Origin: Plectrocnemia conspersa
Taxonomy: Eukaryota > Arthropoda > Insecta > Trichoptera > Polycentropodidae
Assembly: GCA_009617715.1 (NCBI GenBank)
Contig: VTFK01000006.1
Location: forward strand, 2,232,001 to 2,296,000
Direction of reading: 5' to 3'
DNA length: 64,000 nucleotides
Shown here: one piece after another, positions 33,990 through 46,790 of the stretch
Position numbering within the stretch: position 1 is the first letter of the stretch
Layout: each line of letters begins with the position of its first letter
Position numbers and translations under genes: made by a program
Notes under the pieces: model-generated
What the model was told of the DNA's origin: nothing
The model's input: only the letters and a program-made list of their open reading frames with translations
Databases searched by the model: none

Positions 33990-34185
33990 TAGATATTACA
34001 ATACCGTTAATACCGGTATAAGAGCATAAATTGACCGTCAGTACTACCGTTATTACAAAATTAAATACCGGTATTACAAAAGAAAATATCAAATCCGTAC
34101 CTTTTATTTACTAAAAACAATATCCCTTGGCTTAGAACTACAAAAATTACGATACCGATAATACCGGTATTGGCTCTTTTCTCTC
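33990..34185. mobile_element. small inverted-repeat element with TACCGGTA motifs
   Basis: AATACCGTTAATACCGGTAT (about 33999) and, inverted at the right, AATACCGGTATTATCGGTAT (to about 34172), each followed by AAGAGC or preceded by its inverse. The same TACCGGTA words mark 36899, 48952-48992 and 50774-50796. Probably a short hAT-type derivative; no target duplication is identified. Confidence 0.45.
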
Positions 34186-36898
34186 GGTTATTTTTCTCGG
34201 CCGCATTTCCAGAACTGCTACATCTGTGTTCATGTCATTCAAATATATAAATTTATCAAATTTATTGTATATACAATAGCTAATAATGTTTGGAACGAAT
34301 TTTATATACATAAAGTTCGAACCCATTTCGGCGTTTGTTTTGTGCGGATTTGCATATAAATGAAATAATTAGAACTAAACTAACCACGACCAAATCATTG
34401 AACTAATTGAAATAAAATCTTTGCATGAAACGAAACACGAGGTTCACAAAATTTGAGACAAACGCCTGTTTTGACAGGAACGTTAAACGATAAAACGATA
34501 ATGGGTGGGCCTTTCTAATATTTTGTTTCGTTCATCAAACGAATTCTATGAATTTCGGTCATAGTAGATACACCGATATTATACATAAATTTTTCTGTTG
34601 AGAAAGAGCGTTTCACTCTTCAAAACAAAATAAAGGCGCATAAAAGACCATGAATTTTGGAGCGGCACTAGTCACTCGAATATATTGAGAAAGAAAACAA
34701 TTATCTGTGTTATACTTGTATACAATTTATGGTATAAACGAATATTCGATCAATTATTCGGATATTCATATAGTTGGAAATCAGGCGAATAATTCAAATA
34801 AACGAATACATATTCGATTGAGAACCTAGTTGTAACACATTGTGCTTACACGGAAGATTTACAACAAAGTGATTTTAACAGTAGCATTTCTTTACACATA
34901 AGATTTAAAACTTATAAATATTCCGCTTCTTGAAAGTATAACTTCAAGGTGATCATCCCAACACCTGTCACTTCGATATGACTCGCCATTGATTCATTGT
35001 AGTCTTCAAAAAACTGGACTAATCATCGCTCTCTTTTTTTATCTCGTTTCTGGATACAAACGCACTGCAGTGCGCACTTGTTAAGCGTCCAGACCGGTTC
35101 AACTCCACGACAAATCCATATTTGGACTGCGCAGCATTTTGGTCGAAAATTGCATTTTCCGCTTTGTGCAACAGCGCAAGCCGCGCGCGTTGTAGGGCAT
35201 GCATAAGTTAAATAAGATTGAAAACTCAATCGAATCATTATGGCGCGGGTTCAACAGATTGACGATGAATTGGAACGAATTGAGTTCGATTGATGTGTAT
35301 GATTTAAAAAGATCTAGGTCTTTAACACGTATGGATGTGAGAGACATTTGAACAAGAAGCAGATCAGCTTCTTAATTAAATTCTGTAGGAATATATATTC
35401 TTATATGAACATAAAACATTTTTTAAATAAACTATAATAAGGCTATTAGGAAAGTAAAGTTTCCATCCAAGTGCAATGTTGGTTCAGTGAACCGTTTCGT
35501 GTTTGCGAAAGGAGAAACTGCTGCTGGAATTCATCATCAACCTGATGACAATGAAGTTATGATTAGACAATACAGTGTCATGAATTTAAATCAGGAAGAT
35601 GTTGGATTCGCGATGAATAATGAAGTGGAAGGACATCCGTTGTCAGTTATGCTTTCCAGATGCATTACAATTAATTAAAGTGGCCTTCTAAACCTGTTAT
35701 AAATCAATCCCAAAAATTTAAATCTTTAACGAATAACTCTTGGTTTTATTTGTTTAATCCTCTATAGCTTTCTAGAGTAGATACGAGATTAATGACTGAT
35801 TCGAAAGTAGCCCGCAAATATAACGTACTTAACCGCAACGCTAATAATCAATATCGCGAAACTGATAGGAAAAAAAGCACTTATCAACGAAGCTCGCTCA
35901 ATATATTTATATGATAAAATTAATGAGGTTTTGGTTGACTGATGTAGTGCGAAATGATGACACTTGCAGTGCATATTGCCGCTGTAGCATTAGTGCTACG
36001 TAAAATTATAATATATCCGAGTTTTATGTAAAATTATAATATATCAGTAAGCTAGAGTCGCGTGTCTTAGATGATAGATTCGAAAAAAAAGTAGAAGCAT
36101 TTGCCAACTGTTTTCAAAAACTTTATAAACATTATTGAATTGAGTATAATATAGTAAATTATTTATTAAATCAATCACTTGTTAAAACATATTATACCAT
36201 TGGAAAGACGCTTATAATAAAAGCTAGTGTTATAAATTAGGCCTTGATGAAGCTCTTTGATCCCACCAATGTTATGTTGTTATTTTGCATATCTTTGTAT
36301 CATGTTGCTGTAAAGGTTTCGAGGATGGTCTGAAATATTCTCAACAATTGACTCTTCTCAGATTTCAGGATCAAAGTTTTTCGCAGAAGGTTTTGCATTT
36401 TGAGATATTTTAATTAAATTCTCTGTATCTTTTCGGTAAACTTGTATAATTTCAACCACCTTCACAATTAATTTAGAGGCCATTCTAACGATCATTTCGA
36501 ACAAATGAAAATAAATACCATATCGTCTCGATAGAAAGACCTAACAATGGAATAGAGATCTCGGGACTAAACGTTCCTAAGCACCCATTAATATCGAAAA
36601 AACTAAAATTTTATTTGGAAAGGATGCGCAAAATGATTGTTGTGTTTCTCATTTGTTACTGATCTGGTAATTTTGCATTCAAGGGGTGCATTCATTTCGA
36701 GGGTTTCGCTTCCAAGAAGCGATGCAATTGCCCCACCAACATCCTAATCTGTGACTCGCCAGAGCTGTCTCGAACCAGCAATATAGATGTGACACTTGGC
36801 TAGAAAAAGGCAGACGACGCCAATCAGAGACGCTAATGAGTCACAGTACGAGACACACCAGATGATCGTCCAGCATCTTTACGACTATGAATTGAAAT
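34186..36898. other. non-coding DNA, unrecognised small frames
   Basis: Several short frames overlap at 35019-35347 (minus) and one lies at 35487-35678 (plus, 63 codons). None matches a family that I know, and overlap in two or three frames argues against coding. A 45-residue Lys/Ile-rich minus-strand frame lies near 36490-36360. 36650-36900 is less AT-rich with no open frame. Confidence 0.35.
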
Positions 36899-38131
36899 AA
36901 TACCGGTATTTCCGAAAGAAAAAACAGTTTTTTTTATTATTAATTTGTAATAAAATAGACCAAAAAATGTCCATTCATTCAAAGTCGAACTAAAACCGCT
37001 TTATTGCTAGGTATATGCTGTAATATATTGTTGAATGTTGATACGTCATTGCGAATTTTTCGAAAAAATCCAAGGATACAAGAGTCGAAATACTTTCTTT
37101 GAAGGAACACTTTTTTATGGGAAATTAAATTAACAAGCATGACAAGCATCCGTTTGTCTGTTTATACATATTTCATGTTTCAAACGATAAAAAGCTTTTA
37201 TATAATCTTCCTCACATTCAGGCACTTCTAAAAATACTTTATACGCTGATCCTTTATCGTGTGTTTTACGAGTACTATTAAAAATCAATAAGATGACTGT
37301 GTTCAATTTCATTATTTTGTTATCATGCAAGAAAAAATATTTTTATTTTGTTATCATAAAAAGAAAAAAAATATTTTTTGTAAATACGGGCGGCAAATGA
37401 AAATTAAATTCCTTCAGTTTTTTTTTGAAAAAGAGAAATTGTAAATCTGTTTGTTTCGAGAAAATCATGCACATTTAATATTTATTTTAGAATATCTTAA
37501 TAATTTTATTTTGGTCGATTGCTTAGAAATATATTTCTACTCATGCTCAAATTAATATGAATAAATTTACTAAATTTTAATACCAGGAGCCAGAACACCA
37601 GATTTAAGAAAAAAAAATGTTTTTACTATCGGTTATACCAAAGTCGATTTTTGCCCAATTTATTCCAATGAAAATCATAAATTCCTTCAGACTTAAATTT
37701 TTTTTGATTATTTTCGTATAATCATAAAAAAAATTTTTCCGAAAGAACCTAGAGAAACTTTAAATCTGTTTGTTTAAAATGCGATTTTATTTTCAAAAGA
37801 TATATCTCTTGTATACTTAGAAATATATTTCTACTCATGCTCAAACTAATATAAATTAAATTTTAGCTATATGTGATTTCAAATATTTTTTTTTAAAAGG
37901 AAATTTTTTTGGCTATAAGGCCATCGAGATATCAACTCGTTTTTTTCAGTACTTAACAAAATTTTCCAAAAATGTACAGATTTGCCAAGATCAATTAAAA
38001 AAAATGCAATTTCGTTTTCAAAACGAATCATGGGTTAAGGAATTTCACCTTGTCTTCATAAAGTCGATTTTTTCGCCTTTACGTACCACTTATTATCGGG
38101 TTATCAGTATTGCAATCCCTAATCACGACAG
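36899..38131. mobile_element. degraded hAT-type repeat region with internal duplication
   Basis: Opens with AATACCGGTATTTCC (36901) and closes with CAGTATTGCAATCCCTA (to 38131), whose inverse TAGGGATTGCAATACTG resembles the hAT-like end at 48942. Inside, GTAAATCTGTTTGTTT ... TTAGAAATATATTTCTACTC with ATGCTCAAA occurs twice (about 37440-37560 and 37752-37870), and once more near 49245. No target duplication was found, so the limits are uncertain. The minus frame at 37330-37130 is not recognised. Confidence 0.4.
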
Positions 38132-40170
38132 ATCACAGTCGACAATAATTCTACTCGACACTCCAGCGAAAACTCCTGATTTCCAAAACCTGCCGTTTTG
38201 AATCCACCACTTGATATATATGTATGTGGTAATTCATATAGTATGCTTATAAAATAAAATGATAACAGTTTTTCCGACGTTTATTTTTGGTGCAAAGTCA
38301 CACCTCTTTGGCCTCAAAACCGGAAAGTTAATCGATCAACTTAATGCTTATCGCCACGAGCTAACTGCTATAGATTTTATTAGTGTCCTGACTGACCGTA
38401 TGGTACAGAATGTTGTATAATGCCCCAAGAGTGTTCTCTATTTATGACGTTATGTTAATTAAAACATTTTGAGTAACCTTAAATAATATTTATGAAAATA
38501 AATCATAATATATTATACTTAATACAACATATGTAATATAATATATTATCTGACGTCCTTCGATTCCTTTCAAGTCTGATGGATAAAATCGATATCTTCT
38601 AATAAACTCTTTGTTTATTTCCTTTCAAATATTTGGGCCGTGACTTGAGAGGCTTAAAAGGAAACAATGTCGATTTACTGTCATAATGTAATATGATATT
38701 TGTGTACTTGGAAAAGTTTCACTTTTCCATCACGTTGTATACTGTAATATCAAATGACTTGCTTATTTCATATTTAACTAGCCTGTTGCCTGGACATCCA
38801 ATTAGTCATAAATATAAATAACATTTAAGGCTAACTATTTTTATTTATGAGCAATTTTTTACTCTCTTCTCTGCTAATTCCGCGCTGTGTATAAAGCGTT
38901 AGTTACAATGGCAGAGCTCGAAAAAAAATGTTATATATATTACGATGATTATGCATAGAGCCGAGTTTTATACGCAGATTATATTAGAAATTGTGAGCAC
39001 ATATGTTCGTAAAAAGTTTCCCTTTCGCACAGCAGTTCTCAAAAATTTTCACTTAAAATTTGAATTTCAAATGTGAATTTGAACGTATTATACGCGAAGA
39101 AAAATCTAATACGCATAATGCGTATTTTTGAAAACCTTTTAAAAATGTAATTGGAAATAACTTGGCCATAAATTTATACACAAGATTTCCAATCCACTTA
39201 ACAATATTCGTAGATTAGAAAAATCTTGATTCACGCACGTTCGACTTATTTTAGTTGAGTTCTTAAATCAGGGTCGTTCAAATCTTCGGCAAGATGTAAT
39301 AGTATGGACTAAGATCGAAGTCTGTCTATTTTTTTATTATTATAAAACAGTCAAAACATTTTGTGTATTTGTATTTTTTAGCGACGTGACCTTTTACGTA
39401 TACCGGAAATTAAAAAAAATATATATGCAATGTGACTGTGTATAAGAGGCAAATCGAGAGCAAAACGATAAAATATTCAGTCGTCGGAAAAAATAATATA
39501 TGTCATATCATCTAGTGTTTTTGACATGTAATTTTGCTGTTGATCATTTCGTATCCTGTCGAGAGGTTCGAAAAATTGGCTGTATTATTATCTAAATTAA
39601 AAAATGATATACGTATATGTATTATGGAGTAGTGGTGAGAGCGATTGATTAATAAGTTCGAATTTCTCGTGAAACTATTATTATTTTAATTTTCTATCGT
39701 ATCTGGAAGATTGGAATGGATGATAATAATCACTTATTGATTACCTCAGATAACGTTTCTAATACTACCTTCTTTAAATATAATATTATCAACAAATGTT
39801 TAATGTAGTTTTAATGTAACGTGACGCTATTCTTCATGCATTAAATACACTATATCGTATACAATTTGCTATAATTATAGCGACGCAAACCGAATAGAAT
39901 TTGCATGAAAACAAAGTAATCGAACGAGCAACAAATCGTGTGTTTAAAAGCTATTTCGAATATATAGTACGTAATTCTGAATCATAGCTTAATGCAATTC
40001 GCATTGGATTCGATAAGCTTTTATTAATGAAACAATAAATGTTGAATTTCAACTGCATTGGAATAAACAACCATGATTGAGGTCATCCTGCATTATCATT
40101 CTACATATTATGTTGATGAAACATTGCATGCTGATTTTTGGTTTAATATAATCTGAACAAAATTGATATT
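38132..40170. other. AT-rich non-coding DNA
   Basis: No gene, no clear mobile element. Confidence 0.45.
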
Positions 40171-40174
40171 CTGC

Positions 40175-40960
40175 TTTTGTGGGGGTCGATTTTAGTTGGC
40201 TACCCTGGATCTATGCGGTACATTGGCAAAAAAAACTATTTGGTTTTTGGCGACGCGATGGGAAAAGCACGTTCAGTTGGCGATACAAATAAATATTCCG
40301 TAGCGATTAACCTGCATCTTATCATTAATCCGGCGACCTTCGTTAAACTTTTTTCTTACCGAATGAATAAAATGGATCGCAGTCCAATTTTTAAATCGAT
40401 CAATTATTCCATCTGTATCAAGGAATTGTCGACACCACCCCTCTGTAACTTCAAAACGTGTTTCATTGTACAAACGCTACTCAGATAATGCAAATGATTG
40501 GATCCCAGCGCTCTTAGCAAAATTGCACTAGGCTACTATTATGGATACAAACCCAATATCTCACGGTAGAAGCAGGTGTAGGAATCATGTTCTCACAATT
40601 AAAGGGTCAATATGAATCACATTTCAAATCATCTGAATCTATCAAATGTGTTTAGGGTTTTGAATGTTCCTGCTGCCATAGATTTAATGAAGCATATTTA
40701 ATCTGTGGTATATTTCAAATAAGGTTGTCCAACATGACTGCAGTAAAAATCGTTGTACCTTTTTGCCCAAGGCTGTCTGATTTGTACCGGGAAAACGCCA
40801 CCACGTAGAAAAAAGTTGTTATTCAAGTGCAAACATTCCATTAGCACCAAAAACATTTCACGCATATCGTTGAAAGGAGTCAGAACATGATCGATCATCA
40901 CATCGCAATGTTGTGTTTCTTCAAACGGAGCATATTTACTACACAAGTGCATATAGAACA
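40175..40960 (-). pseudogene. degraded hAT-like transposase region
   Basis: Minus-strand frames 40952-40698 and 40473-40273 look like one decayed protein. The first has HCDVMIDHVLTPFNDMREMF, like the L-x-P-F-x-x-x-T block of hAT transposases. The second has EVTEGWCRQFLDTDGIIDRF and, after a frame change near 40285, SPTERAF, as in the hAT dimerisation region. Frame breaks separate them. TGTCGACACCACCCCTC in this region recurs at 48902. The family call is tentative. Confidence 0.4.
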
Positions 40961-41159
40961 GTATTCAGGCGCCACGTGCTCGTTTGTTTATTTTTGCCGC
41001 CGTCGCCGCCGTTTGGAATTCGAGTTACGCATTTCCCGACGGTGGCCAAACGACTGACACTATCATACGCAACATCTTTTTCATGTCATCAAATTGTGCG
41101 TAGAAGTTTATATTATAATAACTGTTCTGAAGCGTGCAGGTTCATTTAGTCACTTCGAT

Positions 41160-41425
41160 ATTCGGTTGCATCGGTAGGCCCTTCTTGAAGTCGTTGGTAT
41201 TTGCTCTTGAGCGTGTGTTCTGGAGGTGATGCTGTCGAATAAGTCCGAGCGTCTAGTCCGTTTATGTGCCGCGTTATATACACCGTCGTGCACGTAAAAA
41301 ACGTAAAGGGTCGTAAAAATGCGAGCGTACTTTTCGATGACTGCTAGGTTTGCGGGCATTACTCGTTGGATTTCAGACGCGCTTGTACCGTGTTAATAAT
41401 GAATCGCTACATTTCAATAAAGATA
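41160..41425. repeat. less AT-rich patch; part shared with 62265-62350
   Basis: GACTGCTAGGTTTGCGGGCA, then CAGACGCGC (about 41339-41382), recurs at 62276-62321 (ACTGCTAGGTTCGTGGGCA, CAGATGCGCG). In the second place it is followed by the repeat shared with 29365-29765, so the pieces may be parts of one element. Confidence 0.4.
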
Positions 41426-41866
41426 TACTATTTATCATTTAATGTGGCGATGGACACTTCGTTGGGTTGTTGCATCAATGATAAGCACTGCAGTAACTGC
41501 ATGATCGCGTTTGATAATCTAATAAATTTGGCGAATCATTTGATCTTAGGAGGATATAATAGTTTTATTTGAAACTTATGTTCGTATTTGAATTTTCTCT
41601 GTGTATGCAACTAGCATGACCGTCGATAATAGTAATAAAAAGCATGCAGTCAATGTGTAATTCTATTTATGTTAACAGCATACGATGATATACGTATGTA
41701 TGTATTATACATACGTGTGTGGTTTTGCAAAACACACGTATAATTAAAACCCCAACACGCCTGTTATTGTGAAAATTTAATCGCAATAGTATAAAATATC
41801 GCTCGCGAACGACGCTAACTCGATTTGCACAACACATATGTATGCATGTATATGAGTTTAGTTAAG
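41426..41866. other. non-coding DNA
   Basis: No gene recognised. The 68-codon frame at 41366-41572 (with CCINDKHCSNC) resembles no family that I can name. Confidence 0.4.
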
Positions 41867-42640
41867 AAATATTAAGTCGTTGTGAGTGAAGTGTGAAACG
41901 TTTTTAATTAAATATGTCTATTGAAATGTCTTAATCGATAAAATTATATCATATACGATATGCTTTTTTTTGTTAAATAACCGTTTATTACAAGTTTAAA
42001 AACACTGGATACTATATATTATTATACATTACAAGTTACAGGATTATAACATTTTTTTAGTTTACAAAAGAAAGTTAAAAAGATAAAATAAAATTATAGT
42101 ATATTATTTTTATCGCTTTATTTTAAATGACTTATAGCTTAGAATAACACGAATTGCTGGTGTTACTCCACACCGAGCAAGCGTATTTTATTATCGGTAT
42201 AATTGACTGTTTATGTAGTAAACTTATTATTTATTGATAACAAGTTAACTGCGGAATTCATTTTTATAATGTATTGAGTTTATTTAAAAAATATAAAATC
42301 GTTGTGGGTGAAGTGTGAAACGTTTTTAATTAAATATGTTTATTAAAATGGCTTAATTGATTAAATCATATCATGTACGATATGCTTCTTTTTGTTAAAT
42401 AAACGTTTATTACAAGTTTATGAGCACATGATACATTAGAAGTGTCTGGTTTATAACCATTTTTTTAGTTCGCAAGAGAAAATTTAAAAGATAAAATAAA
42501 ATTATAATACTTAGAAAAAAATGAATTGCTGGTGTTACTCCACACCGAGCAAGCGTATTTCATTACCGACCTAATTAGTTGTTTATATAGTAACATTTTA
42601 TTGTTAATTGATAACCACTTAACTGCGGAATGTAGTTTTA
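41867..42640 (+). repeat. tandem duplication, two units of about 400 bases
   Basis: Unit 1 (about 41867-42280) and unit 2 (about 42295-42640) share GAAGTGTGAAACGTTTTTAA, TTTATTACAAGTTTA, GAATTGCTGGTGTTACTCCA and CACCGAGCAAGCGTATTT, and AACTGCGGAAT in the same order. Unit 2 has small deletions. A weaker relative lies near 45160-45300 and 45700. No coding frame; origin unknown. Confidence 0.75.
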
Positions 42641-42863
42641 AAAATCCCTACTTTTTATTATTAATATAAAAGAAAAATACAATAAATGACATTTTTTGTT
42701 TGTAGTGAATGGTATTTTTTTAAATTTTACACGACACGTATACCTGCCAAACGCAACGAATTAATTTTTTGGATTGATGTGTATACACGTCTAACGTAGC
42801 CAACTAGTTAATGCGCTTCTTTGTTAAATATTGGTTTAAGCACGCCTTTTTCTGACCTGACTT

Positions 42864-43150
42864 TCACGACATGTTTAGTGAATTTAAGCTTGTAGTCCAT
42901 ATATTTGACTCATCCTCAGTTTCCTTGTTTACTTTTAAGAGATCGAGGCAAGTGTTGTCTGCGTGTTGTAAAACACATTGATTCAGTTTATTCTTAGTTA
43001 TACCGTAAGAACTAGTTATGACGTCTTTGTCGTCAGCGTACATTGATAAGCCACTATTTAAAAAAATAGGAAAGTCATTAGTATATAGAGTGAAGAGAGA
43101 GGAGTTGAGCAAACTATCACCTGGTGCTAGTTTGGTAAATATCATGCTGC
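42864..43150 (-). pseudogene. LINE reverse transcriptase fragment with YADD motif
   Basis: A 93-codon open frame reads LAPGDSLLNSSLFTLYTNDF, then PIFLNSGLSMYADDKDVITS. It corresponds to reverse transcriptase blocks GVPQGSxLxPxLFTLYTND and the catalytic Y-A-D-D box of jockey/CR1-type LINEs. The first block is altered (no VPQG), and the rest of the enzyme is missing on both sides. Inactive fragment. Confidence 0.75.
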
Positions 43151-44345
43151 ATACGGCCTGTGGGTCACATTAATCAACTACAAACCGTTGCATATTTTGG
43201 CCAATTCGCTCTCAGGGTCATACAACGGCGTTCGAAGAGAACAAATTAAAAAGACCATCGCCGTTTAAATTCGACCTATTTTGAAGTTCGTAGCTGACAC
43301 AGGCTATTCTAGGCTCGCCCATTTACCACTATTCTTGGTAAATTGCCATCATATTTGACATTGACATGGTAGGTCTACGCAGGCTTCTCAAAAGCACTCG
43401 TATATAAATGATAACTTTTTTTTTTAAAATATAACGTCTCATTTGGGCCGGACATCTCCCCGCATGAACGACTCGAGGACTGCAAAGCGGTTAACTTTGA
43501 GTACATTTGCGTTATTTATTAAATACGCTGGGTATCAGCAATTAGCATTGCATAGTCCAGGATAATTTTGGCTAAGACCAATGCATATTCGATCAGGTAG
43601 TCGTATCGCATCTGGGTGCTGTACAATTTTCACGTTTGTTTATCGAACGCCAGTGTCGTATGGACGAATCGAGGTAGCTTGGCAGGTACTAGTAGATGGG
43701 GACAGGTCGCCTGTTCTTATCTTACTTTGCTACATATTTTTCCGATTGTTGATTATCGAGTCTCATCAACTGCTATCATAAAACGAAAGCTAAATGAAAC
43801 AAAGCGCACATTCGCGCATGGTTTTACGAGCGCGCTTTTATGTGCAGTGAATAAATTACGTTATACCGCATGCGATCTTAACGAGCGATTTTAATTGCCA
43901 GTTTCGTACCTCCGATGCAAATGAAAACGGACGTTTCGATGGAAATTCCATCATGGGAAGTTTTCAGAACTTCCTGCGCCAAGTTTGCCAACACTCAGTC
44001 ATGAGCAATATCATTTGCATATCCGCGAGAAAAATAAATTCACGTGCAAACCGATTATAGTCGAAGACGCCAGGAGTCATGATGAGTCGTGTCATTGCCA
44101 CCTTTCTCAGCGTAATGAGAGAGCTAAAAGCTATAGTTTTTCTCCTTTTTCCTGTAACGTCTTTAAATCCATACTCCTCGAATAAATATTCTGCGCACGA
44201 ATCTATTGAATGGTTTTCGTCTATCACGTCTAGAATGACAACGTTATTTATTATTGTATTGCTGCGTATATATCCAAGTGTCATCCGTAGACAATGGATT
44301 TATACTAAGTGTATACCTTGCCAATTTGTTTGATTTTTTACTCAA
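43151..44345. promoter_or_regulatory. GC-richer island, possible conserved non-coding DNA
   Basis: Compared with its surroundings the stretch is rich in CpG words, with overlapping short frames on both strands (106 codons at 44284-43964 minus, 92 at 43616-43894 plus). Overlap on opposite strands and the lack of known domains make coding unlikely. Splice-ready exons were not found. Confidence 0.25.
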
Positions 44346-45895
44346 CTTTTTTAAACACCGTGTGAAAATCTCGCTTTTGTATTTTATGTAACATGTAAAT
44401 CAAGACCAATTATCTGACGCAGTGATGCATGCTTTACTGTACTATAAAATCGGATAAATCAAGTCTAAATTCAAGATTGTGTTGTAAGCTTAATAATTAA
44501 TATTATAATCGTCAATGCATCATCAATATTTGTATATTATAAATTGTTGACTCAAATTTCTTGATTAAATAACTTGATACTCAATGCATATAAATACACC
44601 TTTATGATGTTGGTAGCTGTGTATGATTTGCACTTAGCCATTATTGTTTTCGTTCTACATTGACATTTAATACCCAGTTACAATCCGATCAAAAAAAATA
44701 GCAATTTTTGAGGCGAATGAACAAAAGATGCGTGAGATTGCTCTCCTACATTTGATGCGGCACCCATTAACCATTTTGGAATAGCTGCGCTATTTTTAAA
44801 CATCTCTAATCTCTAATAAAATACATTTACAAAGCAATTATATTAATCAAATATTTATTTTTTAATTCACATGATCGTCCTATATTTTTATTCTGACCCT
44901 GAATAATATGGTAATAAAATTTTGACCGAGATTTCATTTTTATTCTGACCATTTAATGTGTTGCCTTTCCTATATGCTGATGGAATCTGCAATCCTCTTA
45001 AAATAGGACAACTAAATCGGTTACCATTTATGTGCGATTAACCCACTGCTAATATTTTTGTGTGCCATTTCGAAATTTGCTAATATGTGGGGAGAACCTA
45101 TAAATACAATGAACTATTTAAATATTATTTCAATAAATTAAAGGGTTTAGAAATGGTAACCGATTAGTTATTAAATATTAGTTTTATTTCAACAATATAA
45201 ATAATTTTACAAACACTAATTCTATATGTATACTATACATGTTACTGGTTTATAAACATTTTAATATGTACAATTTAATAAAGATAACAACATAAAATAA
45301 ATCGTTAGTGGTTCTAATCTATTGGAAAAAAATTAAAAGCCTTTTACAATTTAAGCAAAAAAAAAAAACAATTCAGGAAAAAAAAAAATGCAGTGAAAAT
45401 TGGAGTACATTTCACTGAAGATCTAGAACCATTGCTGTGTTGTCTTTAACTTGTAAATCTATATATGCTTCGATATTTTTTGCTTGTATTGAAATTGTTT
45501 TTATCGTAGTCCCCGATTCCCAAAATTTGTGAAAATGACACTGTTCTTTAATCGCTGGTATTTAAAAGCTATTATACAATTTTTTAGATTAGTATAAAAA
45601 GGTGTATTATATATTATTTTTATAGCTGTATTGCTAGAATGACCTGGTATTACTGTTGTTATAACATCATGTATATATATTTAGCGCTCTCTTTCTATTA
45701 AATATCGGTCTAAGGGCCGCAATTGCAGCAAGCCCTCCATAGCGAAGTTTCAAGATATGTTTATTAAATTTTTAAGTTCAGGTATTTAGCGCTTTTTTTA
45801 CCATTTTACGTTACTGCCCTGTTCATTTTGGAGAAGTGGCAGGGATTTTTGTCTTTTTTTTTTACTAAATCTTTTTAATAAAGGGCAATCTGTAA
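44346..45895. other. AT-rich non-coding DNA
   Basis: No gene. Weak relatives of the 41.9-42.6 kb duplication near 45160-45300 and 45700 (TATTAAATATCGGTCTAAG). Confidence 0.4.
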
Positions 45896-45897
45896 GA

Positions 45898-46790
45898 TCA
45901 ATTTTCGACCACTTTTTCGAGCAGCTGGGGTCTAGTATCGGTAATAACGCGGCGAATGTTGGCTTCCAAGTTGTCCATTGTCTTTGGTTTATCGGCGTAG
46001 ACTAGCGCTCGTCGAATGTTTCAGTAAATTGATTGTGGCGCGCACTTATGGCACGTTGCGCCGTCTTGTAGAAACCAAAGCTCTTCCAAAATAATATTCA
46101 ATTGGGTACGAAAAGTTGTGAATTTTTTAATTAATTTTAAAAAATCATGAACTCTTTCCATTGACTGTAACGTTCTGGCCGCCATCATTTTTTGAATAAA
46201 TATGGACCAATGATTACATCAGCTCATAAAGCACACCAAACAGTGACATTTTGTGGATGTAACGGCGTCTAAATAATGCGGCAATTGTGGATTTTCTTCA
46301 CTCCAAATGCGGAAATTTTGGTTGTTGACGTAGCTATTCAATCAAAAATAAGCCTCATCGCTAAACAGAATTTTGTGATGAAAATGATTATCAAGAGCAA
46401 TCTCGTTTTCGGCATATTCGCCGAACGTACAACGCACAATATGATCCACGCACAATATGATTCAATTCTTGCACGAGATGGATCTTGTAAGCTCGTAAAT
46501 CAATATCTTTCCGCAAAATCGTTTATAAAGTGGATGGATAAAGCTCCAATTGCTGTGCACCATGGTGAAATGACTCATTCGGGTCCTCCTCAATACTACG
46601 CTCCACAGCAGAAACAACTTCTTCAGTGCGCACTGTACGACGTCTCTGCGGATGCGTATTATAAATTAGAATACGCGTGGCGCGAAAACGATCCATGGTT
46701 ATTCAAATTAGTTGCTTGGATGGACGTTTATGTCGACCGTAAAATGGACGTGGCGCGAACTGGACCACGATTTTCGAAATAATCCAAGTC
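45898..46790 (-). pseudogene. mariner-like transposase pseudogene, third catalytic Asp region deleted
   Basis: Minus strand, with several frame changes: FENRGPVRATSI, ALKKLFLLWSVVL, YAENEIALDNHFHHKILFSD then EAYF (first catalytic Asp in FSDE), NSYVNNQNFRIWSEENPQLP, VTVNGKS, LEELWFLQDGATCHKC (second Asp in QDG), then ALVYADKPKTMDNLEANIRR and PQLLEKVVEN stop (45900-45898). The order is that of a large insect family of mariner-like transposases in which QQDGATCHTA is followed by NWPPRSCDLTPLDYFLWG. That last block is missing here, so the enzyme is dead. Frame changes and stops confirm it. The 168-codon plus-strand frame at 46276-46782 is its antisense. Confidence 0.8.

Noticed and set aside
41867..42640. 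A pair of LTRs of a retrotransposon
   Set aside because: The units are directly adjacent with no internal coding region, no TG...CA borders and no primer-binding site.
46276..46782. Longest open frame in the window (168 codons, plus strand)
   Set aside because: It is antisense to the decayed mariner-like transposase, whose motifs (FSDE, QDGATCH) are read on the minus strand.
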